Assembly: GCA_910592005.1 (NCBI GenBank)
Contig: CAJVPP010002623.1
Location: 1 to 14,106, forward strand
DNA: 14,106 nucleotides
Origin: Funneliformis mosseae
Lineage: Eukaryota; Glomeromycota; Glomeromycetes; Glomerales; Glomeraceae
Direction: 5' to 3'
The notes under the pieces were generated by a model. That model searched no databases, was not told the origin of the DNA, and worked only from the letters and a program-made list of their open reading frames with translations. This document shows positions 1 through 8,207 of the stretch, piece after piece (the first letter of the stretch is position 1; each line of letters begins with the position of its first letter). The translations under genes were made by a program, and so were the position numbers.

Positions 1-102
1 ATTCACTTATTAATTTTTTTTATAATTAAAAAATTAAAATTAGTCATAAATTTAAAAGTTGCGATAACTTTTTTTTGGTCCAATACTTTTGACCGGAAAG
101 TG
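1..102. mobile_element. Terminus of a Tc1/mariner-like element, running off the left edge
   Basis: The stretch ends in GGTCCAATACTTTTGACC followed by GGAAAGTG and then TA at 103-104. Read inward on the minus strand this gives CACTTTCCGGTCAAAAG, the type of end seen in Tc1/mariner elements that insert at TA. The body of the element lies outside the window, so neither a transposase nor the partner repeat can be seen. The end differs from that of the Tc1 element at 12408-13728 (CAGTGGTC), so it is a different family. It stops exactly where the minus-strand coding trace of the pseudogene at 103-795 breaks off, as expected of an insertion into that gene. Confidence 0.6.
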
Positions 103-795
103 TACTTCTACAATATTTTTATCTATAAAATGTGATAGTTTATTAGGATCTATAGCTGCACTTATTATAATATTAATAACATTTATTCTAATTTTTTGTT
201 TCATTAAATTATTAATGAAATTTTTTTAATCAGATATTGCTTTCTTTTTTGATAAACTTAGCTCAATTGCTGTAAAATGCCTATAGCCATCATGTAAAAT
301 TCAACTTTATCTATTGCTCTTACAATTGTAACTTTTTTCATATTTTAAAATTTAATTTTCTTTTCATAATAAATATCATATTTTTTTTTAATACTAAAAC
401 CTATTGTTTCTAATAATGGAATATCCTTTGAAAGATAAAAGTTACTAGTAATATCTAAAAATTATTCTAATATTTTAGATACTATTTTTATTACTCAATT
501 TGTTAATACAGAAGTTGTTATTTTATTTACAGGTTTTAAAATTCTTTGATGTGATTTAACTAATTTTATTTTTTAATATTCTTTTAATTTACTAAGTTGT
601 AATCCAAAAAGTAAAATTTCTGATATTCTAGTCTTATTTTCTGTATTTTACTATAGATATATAAATTAATACTAGTTATATTTATATAGACTAATCTAAA
701 TACTATTAGCTTATCTTATGTAATAAATCAGTAGTATTAGTAGCTAACAACGCAGAAGATACTTGCTCAGTAAAGTTTTCATCATATTGTATATA
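103..795 (-). pseudogene. N-terminal fragment of a repetitive-family protein (D), cut by the left-edge mariner element
   Basis: Reading the minus strand leftwards gives long coding-like runs that can be joined only across stops and shifts. The first is DENFTEQVSSALLATNTTDL (about 780-718). Next come SEILLFGLQLSKLKEY, KPVNKITTSVLTN, FYLSKDIPLLETIGFSIKKK and KKVTIVRAIDKVEFYM. After a one-base shift near 291 follows DGYRHFTAIELSLSKKKAIS, then a run ending at the TA at 103-104. A possible 63-nt GT..AG intron separates the first two runs, but a stop precedes it. I recall similar strings (DGYRHL-type block) in predicted proteins of Rhizophagus, where they form a large family without an established function. 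The remainder of the protein is missing because the mariner end interrupts it. No catalytic motif can be named. The 5' end lies next to the conserved 35-bp motif at 798-832. Confidence 0.55.
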
Positions 796-797
796 AT

Positions 798-832
798 ATA
801 GGGGCTAAGCTATTAAAATCATCTTATAGGAC
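798..832 (-). repeat. 35-bp motif X, minus-strand copy
   Basis: Read on the minus strand from 832 to 798, the motif starts TCCTATAAGATG and continues GATTTTAATAGCTTAGCC, then CCTATA. The plus-strand copy at 1614-1648 matches it with four differences, all transitions. Partial copies occur at 1241 and 1319. Its length and inverted placement suggest a transposon end, here the right end of an element that contains pseudogene D. No target duplication could be fixed. Confidence 0.5.
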
Positions 833-837
833 CTACC

Positions 838-1230
838 AACTAAAATTGAGATTTTTGATTCATATTATTATATGATATATAAACTTTATTTGGTTAAATT
901 TTTATAGTCAATTATCTTATTAACAAAGCAAGCAATTAGGCCATCAAAATTTCTCATTTTTTTGTATAATATCAGTCAAAAAATCTAAAATAAGATTTTA
1001 GAAATAATCAACATTAAATTTGGAAATGATCAACATTATTTTATTATTTAAAAAGTTAAAAAAATTTCAGATTCTTATAAAATTCAAAATTTTTTAACTT
1101 TAATTAAAACCATTATTAATAGTTTGAATGTGTGTTTGAATGAAAGGTCTAAAGAAGTATTCATACTCCCCCAGAAAAAATTTTTTTTATTGAAAAATTC
1201 CTTTTTTTTTTTGATTTTCAATAAAATTAA
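838..1230. other. AT-rich stretch, no gene seen
   Basis: No convincing coding run was found on either strand. The stretch includes poly-T tracts near 1183-1212. Confidence 0.5.
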
Positions 1231-1450
1231 TATAATAATATCCTGTAGGGTGATTTTAATAGCAAAATCTCAAGTAATATAAAATTGATTTCAAGTATTA
1301 AAAATTAGTATAATAATGTTCTGTAAAATGATTTTAATAGCAAAATCTCATTATAAAATTTATTTCAAATTTTATAAAAATTAGTCTTGTAAAATAATTT
1401 TAAATAATAAAATTTATATATTTTATAATAGCAAAATTTTAAATATTATA
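1231..1450 (+). repeat. Degenerate tandem repeat of about 66-78 bp
   Basis: Three decaying units begin at about 1241, 1319 and 1385 (TCCTGT, TTCTGT, TCTTGT). The first two share TGATTTTAATAGCAAAATCT, and each has ATTAG-containing A/T-rich sequence downstream. The start of each unit resembles the first half of motif X (798-832, 1614-1648), so the array was probably made by tandem duplication of an element end. Units grow less similar to the right. Confidence 0.45.
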
Positions 1451-1613
1451 AAATAATAATTTAATAGTAAAAATTTTAAATAATAAATTTTAGTATTGTC
1501 TTAATAATTAATTTGACTTAATATTTAAAAATAGAACAATTTATTATTGGTTGAAAATGTTTATTGTAATGTAATATTTTTTTAATCATTATTTACTTAA
1601 AATCAATTTCTTA
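1451..1613. other. Short AT-rich spacer
   Basis: A/T-rich sequence with no coding trace. It separates the degenerate tandem repeat from the plus-strand copy of motif X. Confidence 0.4.
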
Positions 1614-1648
1614 TCCTGTAAAGTGATTTTAATAGCTTAGCCTCTATA
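1614..1648 (+). repeat. 35-bp motif X, plus-strand copy
   Basis: Starts TCCTGTAAAGTG, continues GATTTTAATAGCTTAGCC and ends CTCTATA. It is the mirror partner of the copy at 798-832, and the two point away from each other across 781 bp. If X is a terminal repeat, this is the left end of an element that extends right and contains fragment E. Confidence 0.5.
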
Positions 1649-1689
1649 TAAAGATCTATTTTCTTGATATGTAATTATACATTAAACTG

Positions 1690-2165
1690 TTTACTTTTAT
1701 TTTCACATTTTCAGATTGTTTGTATTTTATAATTATCAGAAATAAAATAACAGTTTAATACATGAGTAACTTGAAGAATTTTTTTATCTGAATATTTTTC
1801 TATCATGATTACTTTGTAGATAAAACTCTGATTAAACTACTCTTTTTTTATTTTTCTATTTATAGATAATAATATTATTTTTTGAATATTCTCTAACTTT
1901 TTTAACTATTGTTATTATAAAAAAAGTTTTTTTAAAAATTACAAATAATAATTTTTCACCAAATCTTTTTGAATGAATCATCTTAAGTATCAAAATTTAA
2001 TAATCTTACTCAATATAGTCACTAGAAAATATCATGCATACTGAAATTATAATGCAATCAGAGAATTTACCAAATATGTTATGATGATTATTTTCTATTA
2101 TAGTATAGATTTCATCATTGAAATATTCTAGATCTATTTAATTTAGCAAATCCAAAATTCAGAAA
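1690..2165 (-). pseudogene. Coding remnant (E) of unrecognised function
   Basis: The minus strand from about 2135 to 1855 reads nearly open in one frame. It includes DLEYFNDEIYTIIENNHHNI, FGKFSDCIIISVCMIFSS, KMIHSKRFGEKLLFVIFKKT and IVKKVREYSKNNIIIYK. It is broken by TAA stops after DYIE and DY and by a TAG after IIIYK. The trace continues with basic residues (KNKKRVV) and SNHDRK to about 1690. The long, compositionally varied, in-frame run stands out against the surrounding A/T filler, which is why I treat it as a decayed gene. I recall comparable strings in Rhizophagus predicted proteins but cannot name a domain. It may be the C-terminal part of the same gene type as D, since both are minus-strand and each abuts a copy of motif X. 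That link is conjecture. Confidence 0.4.
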
Positions 2166-2497
2166 ATTATTAAAATAATTTGAATTTTTTAAATAATTTA
2201 AAAAATATAAATTTATATATAATAAAAATAAGTAAAAAAATATATTTATTTTCTTTAGATTAATTGCAATAAATTGAAAAATCATCAAATATAAAGCAAT
2301 AGTTCAATTAGAATACCAATTCTTTACAAAATAGCTAAATTAGTTTGATTATTTTGCTTTTAACAAGCATAAAATTTGACAAATGTAAAATTTTGATAAG
2401 TGTAAAATTTAATATTTTGGCAAAAATTAATAATGTGAATCAATTTTATTAGAATATATATTCATCAAAAAAAAAGTGTAATTAAATAAATATAAAT
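2166..2497. other. AT-rich stretch, no gene seen
   Basis: Low-complexity A/T sequence between remnant E and the natural stop codon of pseudogene B (TAA at 2498-2500, minus strand). It contains the short repeats AAAATTTGACAA and TGTAAAATTT near 2370-2410. It would hold the 3' flank of B. Confidence 0.4.
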
Positions 2498-4380
2498 TTA
2501 TTCTAAATTAAATTCATTATCTAAAGTGAATAAATACTTTACCTCTTGCAATATATTTAATAATTCACTTCATTTTTTTGATTTTAATCCAGGATATTTT
2601 CTTCAAATATTTTTATCCAATTGTTTAAGTAAAGTTTTGATCTTTAATAAAATTTCTTTATTCATATTTTGCTTATTCTCTTATATATCTGCTTTTTATT
2701 TTGTAATTAGTATTGATCTAAAAAAGGAGATAGTTTTTTGTTAATAAATATTTTAATAATAAAATTTTGTCAAGCTTGCTTTGCTAATTGTATAAATTTT
2801 TTTAAACTTTCACTCAATTCATAATATCCTCCTAAACTTTGACAAATAATAAATTTTAAGCTTCTTAAATAGACTCAAAATTTTTAGCATTTTATATTGA
2901 ATTCTGGTTGAGTTCTTGATCTTGAAGTTTGAGTATTATTATAACCAATTATTTCAAATAAATTAGATCTAAACTCAAAAAACTTTTTGCAATTGTGTAC
3001 AGTGACTTTTCAATGATGATATTATGGAATAGAAGGTATTAAAGCTTTTAAAGCTTTATTTACTTTCTCAATAATTGCATCTAATCCTTGATGTTATTCA
3101 AAAATGCTTAATCTAAATATAACACAGTTTTTTTCTATGGTCTCACGTACTTCTAGATAAAGCTGCATCAATTAAACTTCATCAGCAACCTTTATCAAGC
3201 AATGAATCAGATATTATTTTGCAAACCAAATTGGGAAAAATGATTTCTTAGCAGCTCTCTTTAATAATTAGTTGTTGATTCTTATGATTTTCCTATAATT
3301 GATAATTGTCTGAAAGTAAACAAATATTTGCTTATATTTTATCTAATAAAGTGAGCCTTATTATTTTTTAGCCTAGATAAGGTACCCTTTAACTGAAAGG
3401 TTAGAATACTTTTCATATATGGTCACATAAGCTCTATTGCTATTGCTTGTCAATATATATTGCAAATAGAATTTTAAGACTTATGATGGTTTATGCATTT
3501 CTTAAAATAGGCAAGTTGATTTTTCGTCTGATAACCTTGATATATTGCAAATTATTTTAAATCTATTTTTCTAATTATTAATATAAAAAATAAATTTATT
3601 AATAAAAAATTATGCTGTTCTAGTAAAAAATTAATTTACTAATTTAACTCAACATATGCCTGAAGTATATTTATTTCCTCATGTAATTGCCTCAGTATAA
3701 GAACCAACCAAGGGAATTTTTCTTTCAACTTGGTAACATGATGATATGGAATACTATTACAAGTTACTGCTACCTATTTATGGCTTTTATCCTTAATACC
3801 AAATATCATTTCTATATGAAAACAAACCTTTTCAACATTTGCAATAGAATTAGAATTAATGTTAATTGGATCAAGAATATAAATCTTAGGAATATTAACT
3901 TCTTGTTCAATAACCAACCATTGAGTAAGGTTTATCTTAGGAATAGAAATATTATTTGATTTATCATTAATGTTATAAGTTTTAAAAATAAGTGACTTTA
4001 TTAGCTGATTAATCACATTATCTTCAACTGCTTTTCATTTTGAATTTCAGCTAATGTTGATAATTATTCTTTGCATGTTGGATATACTTGCTTTCAATTT
4101 TCAATATTTTTTTAATTGCAATTAGAATATTCTTTCATAGCAGTAATATTGGTTACTATGATTATAAGAGAATCTATGGTATTAATAGGAGCTAATCTTT
4201 CTTTATGTAGAATTTCAAAAAGGTAAGTATATAATTCTTTGTTAATAACACCTTGTATTTGAGAGTTAACATTGAAAAGTTCTTCATATTGTAATCTATT
4301 TAAAGAAGAATATAGCTAAGGTGAGTTAGTATTTTGAATCTTATTTTGCAATTCCATATTAAAAGTAACAAAACTGGTAA
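2498..4380 (-). pseudogene. C-terminal two-thirds of the large repetitive-family gene B
   Basis: The coding trace starts at the left target duplication of transposon A (TAA, 4378-4380) with TSFVTFNMELQNKIQNTNSP. It passes YEELFNVNSQIQGVINKELY and a broken zinc-ribbon-like block (NCN..KNIEN..KQVYPTCKE) in which the first Cys of the pairs is lost. Next come NISIPKINLTQWLVIEQEVN, VAVTCNSIPYHHVTKLKEKF, RQLHEEINILQAYVELN, GYQTKNQLAYFKKCINHHKS and HQGLDAIIEKVNKALKALIP. The last block is ELLNILQEVK, before TAA at 2498-2500. Several frameshifts (near 4025 and between 3450 and 3250) and more than ten in-frame stops break it, several of them where Trp or Arg would fit. The N-terminal part lies at 7169-8830. 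I recall this protein as a high-copy Rhizophagus family. A distant likeness to DUF6589-type element proteins is possible but unproven. Confidence 0.7.
3571..3644. repeat. 62-bp insertion in pseudogene B flanked by a 6-bp duplication
   Basis: CTAATT occurs at 3571-3576 and again at 3639-3644. The A/T-rich bases between them interrupt the B coding trace between YVELN (plus a stop at 3639-3641) and the IDLK..FA block, which I expect to be adjacent. Removing one repeat and the 62 bp brings the two blocks together with one extra A. No clear inverted repeats are seen, so it may be a small insertion or filler from double-strand-break repair. Confidence 0.4.
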
Positions 4381-4410
4381 GGGTACTGTCAAATATTACC
4401 TAATATCTTA
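4381..4410 (+). repeat. Left terminal inverted repeat of transposon A
   Basis: Begins GGGTACTGTC directly after TAA. It pairs with 7139-7168; differences at positions 1, 6, 9, 12, 19 and 27 are transitions and position 28 is a transversion. Confidence 0.85.
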
Positions 4411-4711
4411 GGGAAAAGGGGAATAGCAAAGATTTTAAGTTATACATAATAATATAATCACGTGATAATAGTATATCATATGATTATCATTTGATAAAGT
4501 GGTTTAGTAAAATTTGTTACACATTTATTATATAGATCAATATAGAATTTATAGTATTATAGCATTATAACATATACATATACATTTAACGCATTTTTAT
4601 AAAATTTACTCATTTTCAATCCAAATTACAAGCCCTTGGTTCAAGTTCCATTTTATCACATAACCTCATTTATTAAGATGAAAGAAGAAAAAGATTGTTA
4701 AAAGATGAGTT
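4411..4711. other. 3' non-coding part of transposon A
   Basis: No coding trace was found. It contains the palindromes CACGTG (4460-4465) and CATATG, and a subterminal ATTATCATTTGATAA at 4483-4497 that mirrors 7080-7094. These may be transposase-binding sites. The element's gene ends upstream of this stretch, in a basic region near 4712. Confidence 0.45.
4483..4497 (+). repeat. Subterminal inverted repeat of transposon A, left copy
   Basis: ATTATCATTTGATAA lies about 100 bp inside the left end. The minus strand at 7080-7094, about 75 bp inside the right end, reads TATAATCATTTGATA. The shared core is ATCATTTGATA. Its position suggests a transposase-binding role. The core is short and A/T-rich, so chance cannot be excluded. 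Confidence 0.35.
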
Positions 4712-6761
4712 TTACTATTTTTTAGGCTGTCTTCAGAAAGTAGAATGTATAAATTATTTGTGATTTGTTAGAAATATAAGAGTAGGAAAATATTTCTGAC
4801 AAGTAGGATAACAAAGTCGCAAATATGTATTTTTTTCAATAGACGTACAATGAGCATTATAACCTGGTATTTTTAAAAGATCTTCATACTGAAGAAGGTG
4901 AATCAGATTAGTAAATTGACCATCTTTGGCTTTAGTAATTAGTGGTAAGAAACTATTATACAGATGAAGAAAATCCATAACTTTTTCGGCTTTAGGTGAT
5001 CTACAGCAACTAGTATTTGTGTATCATTTGATATCAAGAGAATAAGTGCAAAAATTACAGTGAGTTTTGATTTAGGACTATGATACAAAAAATTTAGAAT
5101 AGGTATGTATTATTTCTTTATTTATATCATTTGATTTTTCTTGTTCTTTTTTTCTTTTTTTTAATTCTTTAACCTTTTCTCTTTCCGTTCCTTTGAACTG
5201 TATATGCTCAAATAGATTCATGAGTATATCAATATAATAAGCATTGACCTTTTTTTCAAAAATCAAATCACGATACCAAATTTCACAAAGGGCTTTTCCT
5301 AAATAGTGAAAATTTTGAGTGGCTAATTCTAGATCTATAACTTTACCTTGTGAATTCAAATGCACACCAAAATGATTAATTGGCAAAGTAATATCTGTAA
5401 GTTTATCTGATAATGTTGCCATACCCCTTTTAACTGAATTGTATTTCAATTAATCTGAAATATGTGTTCTTATACTTAAAAAATCCAAGTTGAACTTTTT
5501 AAAAAGTTGATAATAGGATTTTATATTTTTTAAATGTCTAAGATTTTTGTCTGAACCTCTATTCATTAATAAAATCCATATTGATCAAATTGTTTCATTC
5601 ATTTTTAGCATATTATCATATTGAGGATTCAAAGTAAGGCTTTTCAAGTCTTGTATGTACGTAAGTAAAGATATGCCAAGACTATTAAGGATATATAAAA
5701 ATCGCTAACTTTTCTATTTGCATTCATCATTAGATTTATTTGGATTTATCATTAAATATACTGATAGAATTAATTTTTGTCTAAATCTCATAGGAAAATC
5801 ATGGTCTATTATAGTTATAGATTTGTTAACGAATTGTAATGTACAGAATGTATGACTTACTGTAGGTATTTCAAGTCTGATCTTCATCTTGTCATCTTAA
5901 GAGATAATCACTAACATATCAGCAAAAGTGTTAGCAAATTACTTTGTACATTTTACTGATGTAAGATAATAATGGCTATTAGAAATTTGATTGACAGGGT
6001 AAAAGGTAACTTTTCAATGTAGTTCTTACCATATAGATTTTGTATCTTTCTTCAAGATTTTTATGTAGATGTTCTATTGTTTGAACTTTGATAGCTTCCT
6101 TCTATTATTTTATATCAGCTGATCCAAACTTCATGCAATTATGTATATACTTATGCAAATCTGGATGTTCAAAGAGAAGTGATGACTTTTCAGATTTATC
6201 ATAGTGAACAACTTCTTTGTTTTTGATAAGTTATTTCAATTTTTTTTCTTTGCAATTTTAGGCATATTTGATGTTTCTTTTTAATTTTGCAAATTTATCT
6301 TTATTAGATTTAACTTTATCCTGCAAGCTTTCTATTTTTTGGTACATATTATTACGAATTTGAGCATCACTTGAAATATTGTAAATCTGCTTAAATTTAT
6401 AAATTTTTTTTCAACTATTTGAATTGCATCTACTGTTCTTTTTTGAGCTAAAGCATTAGCGGGAATTTCTGATAAAGGATTTATTGAATAGTAAAAGAAA
6501 AGGAAAAGGTGTTCAATTTTTCTGTAAATATAGAATGTTTATATCTCATTGACTGTATGTTATATAGATTAAGTGGTGTATCTATATAATTCCAAATTAT
6601 ATTATCAATATTATTAGCATTCTTTTATTTCACTTATTTATAGCTTCTTGACAAATAACAGTACAATTAGGAGTGTAATTACTTATTTTTACTATAACAC
6701 TATATACATAAGCATTTGTAAACTCCTGATATTTATTTATTAGTGAATCATATATTGGTTT
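4712..6761 (-). pseudogene. Decayed transposase-like gene of transposon A (zinc-finger and DDE-like blocks)
   Basis: Blocks in order are QEFTNAYVYSVIVK, SINPLSEIPANALAQKR, a Lys-rich coiled coil (QDKVKSNKDKFAKLKRNIKY), HPDLHKYIHNCMKFGSADIK, LEERYKIYMVRTTLKSYLLP, then stop-DDKMKI (Asp codons 5891-5896). They are followed by IIDHDFP, LSVYLMINPNKSND, IWILLMNRGSDKNLRHLKN, KYNSVKRGMATLSDKLTDIT, HCNFCTYSLDIK..CC, and a C-terminal CYPTC..NHK finger-like block. As I recall the family (also seen in animals such as Hydra), the key blocks are SQDDK, DGGPDENPR and NPVERxMA, which fits a D-D-E RNase-H-fold transposase. Here the Gln is a stop, the second Asp is Asn (5561-5563) and the Glu is Lys (5429-5431). 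Frameshifts lie near 6485 and 6385, plus a deletion near 5985. A coding-like run LSQMSHQTFFLNLKFNKNQY at about 6805-6745 suggests that the true start lies upstream, up to about 6938. It is non-functional. Confidence 0.75.
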
Positions 6762-7138
6762 TTATTAAATTTAAGGTTAAGAAAAAATGTTTGATGACTC
6801 ATTTGTGACAAAATATCAATATTTTTATGAAAGAATATTATAAGTATAAATGTTTTAAGATGCTAAACACAAAATATATATGTCAATATTTTATGAATTT
6901 TATTATAGCTAATTTTTGAAAAGATCATCATAAACATCATAGAATTTTATTTTTTTTTAGTGAATTTCTTCCATTTCTCCCAAATTTAAGTATTAGGTTA
7001 GACTATAAACTATTTTTTATTTATCACTATAATAAACTATATCAATTTTATTTTAAACTTTTGACCATATATCAAATTATATCAAATGATTATACAGCAT
7101 ATCTTACCTGAGAGAAGAAGGATAAGTTCTTATATTAA
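6762..7138. other. 5' part of transposon A upstream of its gene
   Basis: Mostly A/T-rich leader. The minus-strand frame from about 6938 to 6740 is mostly open (one stop) and may be the decayed N-terminus of the transposase-like gene. The subterminal TATCAAATGATTATA at 7080-7094 mirrors 4483-4497. No other gene is visible. Confidence 0.4.
7080..7094 (-). repeat. Subterminal inverted repeat of transposon A, right copy
   Basis: On the minus strand this reads TATAATCATTTGATA and shares the core ATCATTTGATA with the plus-strand copy at 4483-4497. It lies between the right terminal repeat and the gene of the element. Confidence 0.35.
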
Positions 7139-7168
7139 TATAATATTAGATAATATCTGGCAATACCT
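7139..7168 (-). repeat. Right terminal inverted repeat of transposon A
   Basis: Read inward on the minus strand it begins AGGTATTGCC. It is followed on the plus strand by the TAA duplication (7169-7171). Confidence 0.85.
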
Positions 7169-7758
7169 TAACGATATGATAAATCATTATATTAAATTCT
7201 CAATCAAGGTAATTTTTTTGTCCCCTTTATTCATTGTAAAATATAAAAAATAAGAGGTCTTCAAACAGTTTTTCTTTATACACAGTTAATTTTTCTAACC
7301 ACTTTTAAAATTGATAGTAATTTCTAGAACTAGTAATGTGATTGTTAATACTAATAATTTTCTTTAATCGTATAATAGAATACTTAATAACTAAAGTAGC
7401 AAGATGGATTTCTGATCCATATCTCCTATGTTATGCTCTATATATTGCATCAATAGCAATGATGATTTTAAAAAGCTTTCTTGATTCGAGACATCAGTCT
7501 CTTAATTATTTTAAACTAACATTTTGATAAATTTAATAATAACTTGATTACATTTATTGAATCATTCGTAAGGAGAATATACCATAAGACTTTTTACTGC
7601 AAACTTACTATTATCTCTAATCAAAGATTCTATATCATCAAATAATGCCTTCCGTTTTATCTTTGCTTTTCAGTAATTGCATCAATGCACTTTTGCTGAT
7701 TATCAAATTGTGAATTCCATTGTTTTATAAAATTACTATTTTTTTTATACTGCTCCTA

Positions 7759-8207
7759 GAGCTTTAAATAGGTCAGTTCAGATCAGGTCAATTAAGTTAC
7801 CTGAACTAAGAGAATCAAGTTAGGTCAAATAAAAATCTGACCTGATTTAAATTATCATTTGATCTGACCTGATTTGACCTGACCTGATCGAATAAAATAT
7901 TATTTTTAAATGATAAAACTATTATTTTTGAATGATAAAATATTATTCTTGAATGATAAATCATCATTTTTTAATAATAAAATCATTGTTCAAGAATGAT
8001 AAAATCATCATTTAAGAATGATAAAATTATCATTCAAAAATAATAATGGATCATTCTAATTGAATGATAAAACTATTATTCAAAAATAATAATGAATCAT
8101 TCTAATTAAATGATAAAATATCATTTAAGAATGATGATTGGTTGACCTAAATTTTGTTAGGTCAGGTTAGGTCAGTTTGACCTATTGATTGAGCTGATTT
8201 AGAGCTC
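7759..8207. mobile_element. 449-bp MITE-like element with imperfect TIRs, inserted in gene B
   Basis: The left end is GAGCTTTAAAT. The right end read inward is GAGCTCTAAAT. TA flanks both sides (7757-7758 and 8208-8209). Just inside each end are clusters of AGGTCA/TGACCT in both orientations (for example TGACCTGATTTGACCTGACC near 7869 and AGGTCAGGTTAGGTCA near 8159). There is no coding capacity. It interrupts the coiled-coil trace of pseudogene B, with a reading-frame offset of one base across the join, so the exact boundaries may be off by a base or two. Its superfamily is unclear: a TA duplication suits Tc1/mariner-derived MITEs, but the ends do not match the Tc1 ends in this window. Confidence 0.6.
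7900..8145. repeat. Palindromic tandem array inside the MITE
   Basis: About ten units of roughly 21-22 bp are built on AATGATAAAA(T/C)NATCATT, many of them self-complementary. Two longer units share CAAAAATAATAATG and ATCATTCTAATT. The array could form extended hairpins. Confidence 0.6.

Larger units (their letters stand above)
4381..7168 (-). mobile_element. Complete 2,788-bp DNA transposon A with TIRs and TAA target duplication
   Basis: The left end reads GGGTACTGTCAAATATTACC. The right end read inward on the minus strand is AGGTATTGCCAGATATTATC. The two ends stay alignable for about 30 bp, with seven mismatches, six of them transitions. The direct repeat TAA flanks both ends (4378-4380 and 7169-7171). 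Deleting the element and one TAA rejoins pseudogene B in frame across HIV/TSFV. The element carries one minus-strand gene (4712-6761) and subterminal inverted copies of ATCATTTGATA. A 3-bp TTA/TAA duplication is typical of PIF/Harbinger, yet the encoded protein lacks the HARBI1-type GDxxYP...VE..FGRLK blocks that are visible in the other Harbinger remnant of this window. The superfamily is therefore left open. Confidence 0.85.

Noticed and set aside
2526..2744. Plus-strand 72-codon open frame
   Set aside because: It is antisense to the C-terminal trace of pseudogene B, begins at GTG, and its Phe/Ile/Leu-rich peptide is what A/T-rich antisense gives.
3687..3959. Plus-strand 90-codon open frame
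   Set aside because: It lies antisense to the well-supported B blocks (NISIPKINLTQWL, LHEEINILQAYVELN) and has no recognisable motif.
4638..4649. GGTTCAAGTTCC, resembling a tRNA T-loop or B box
   Set aside because: The flanking five-base stem does not pair and no A box or cloverleaf could be drawn around it.
7098..7168. Possible intron, GTATTG...CTCAG on the minus strand, at the B/A junction
   Set aside because: The GT lies inside the terminal inverted repeat of transposon A, and the target duplication with frame rejoining explains the junction fully.
7342..7527. Plus-strand 61-codon open frame with a membrane-like composition
   Set aside because: It is antisense to the N-terminal half of B (HLATLVIKYSI region), so the hydrophobicity is a by-product of antisense reading.
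7900..8145. Regular repeats considered as a CRISPR array
   Set aside because: Units are contiguous and palindromic with no unique spacers, and the setting is eukaryotic.
7780..8190. AGGTCA direct and inverted repeats resembling nuclear-receptor half-sites
   Set aside because: The context is a MITE-like element in what looks like a fungal genome, and fungi lack such receptors. A structural or transposase-binding role is simpler.
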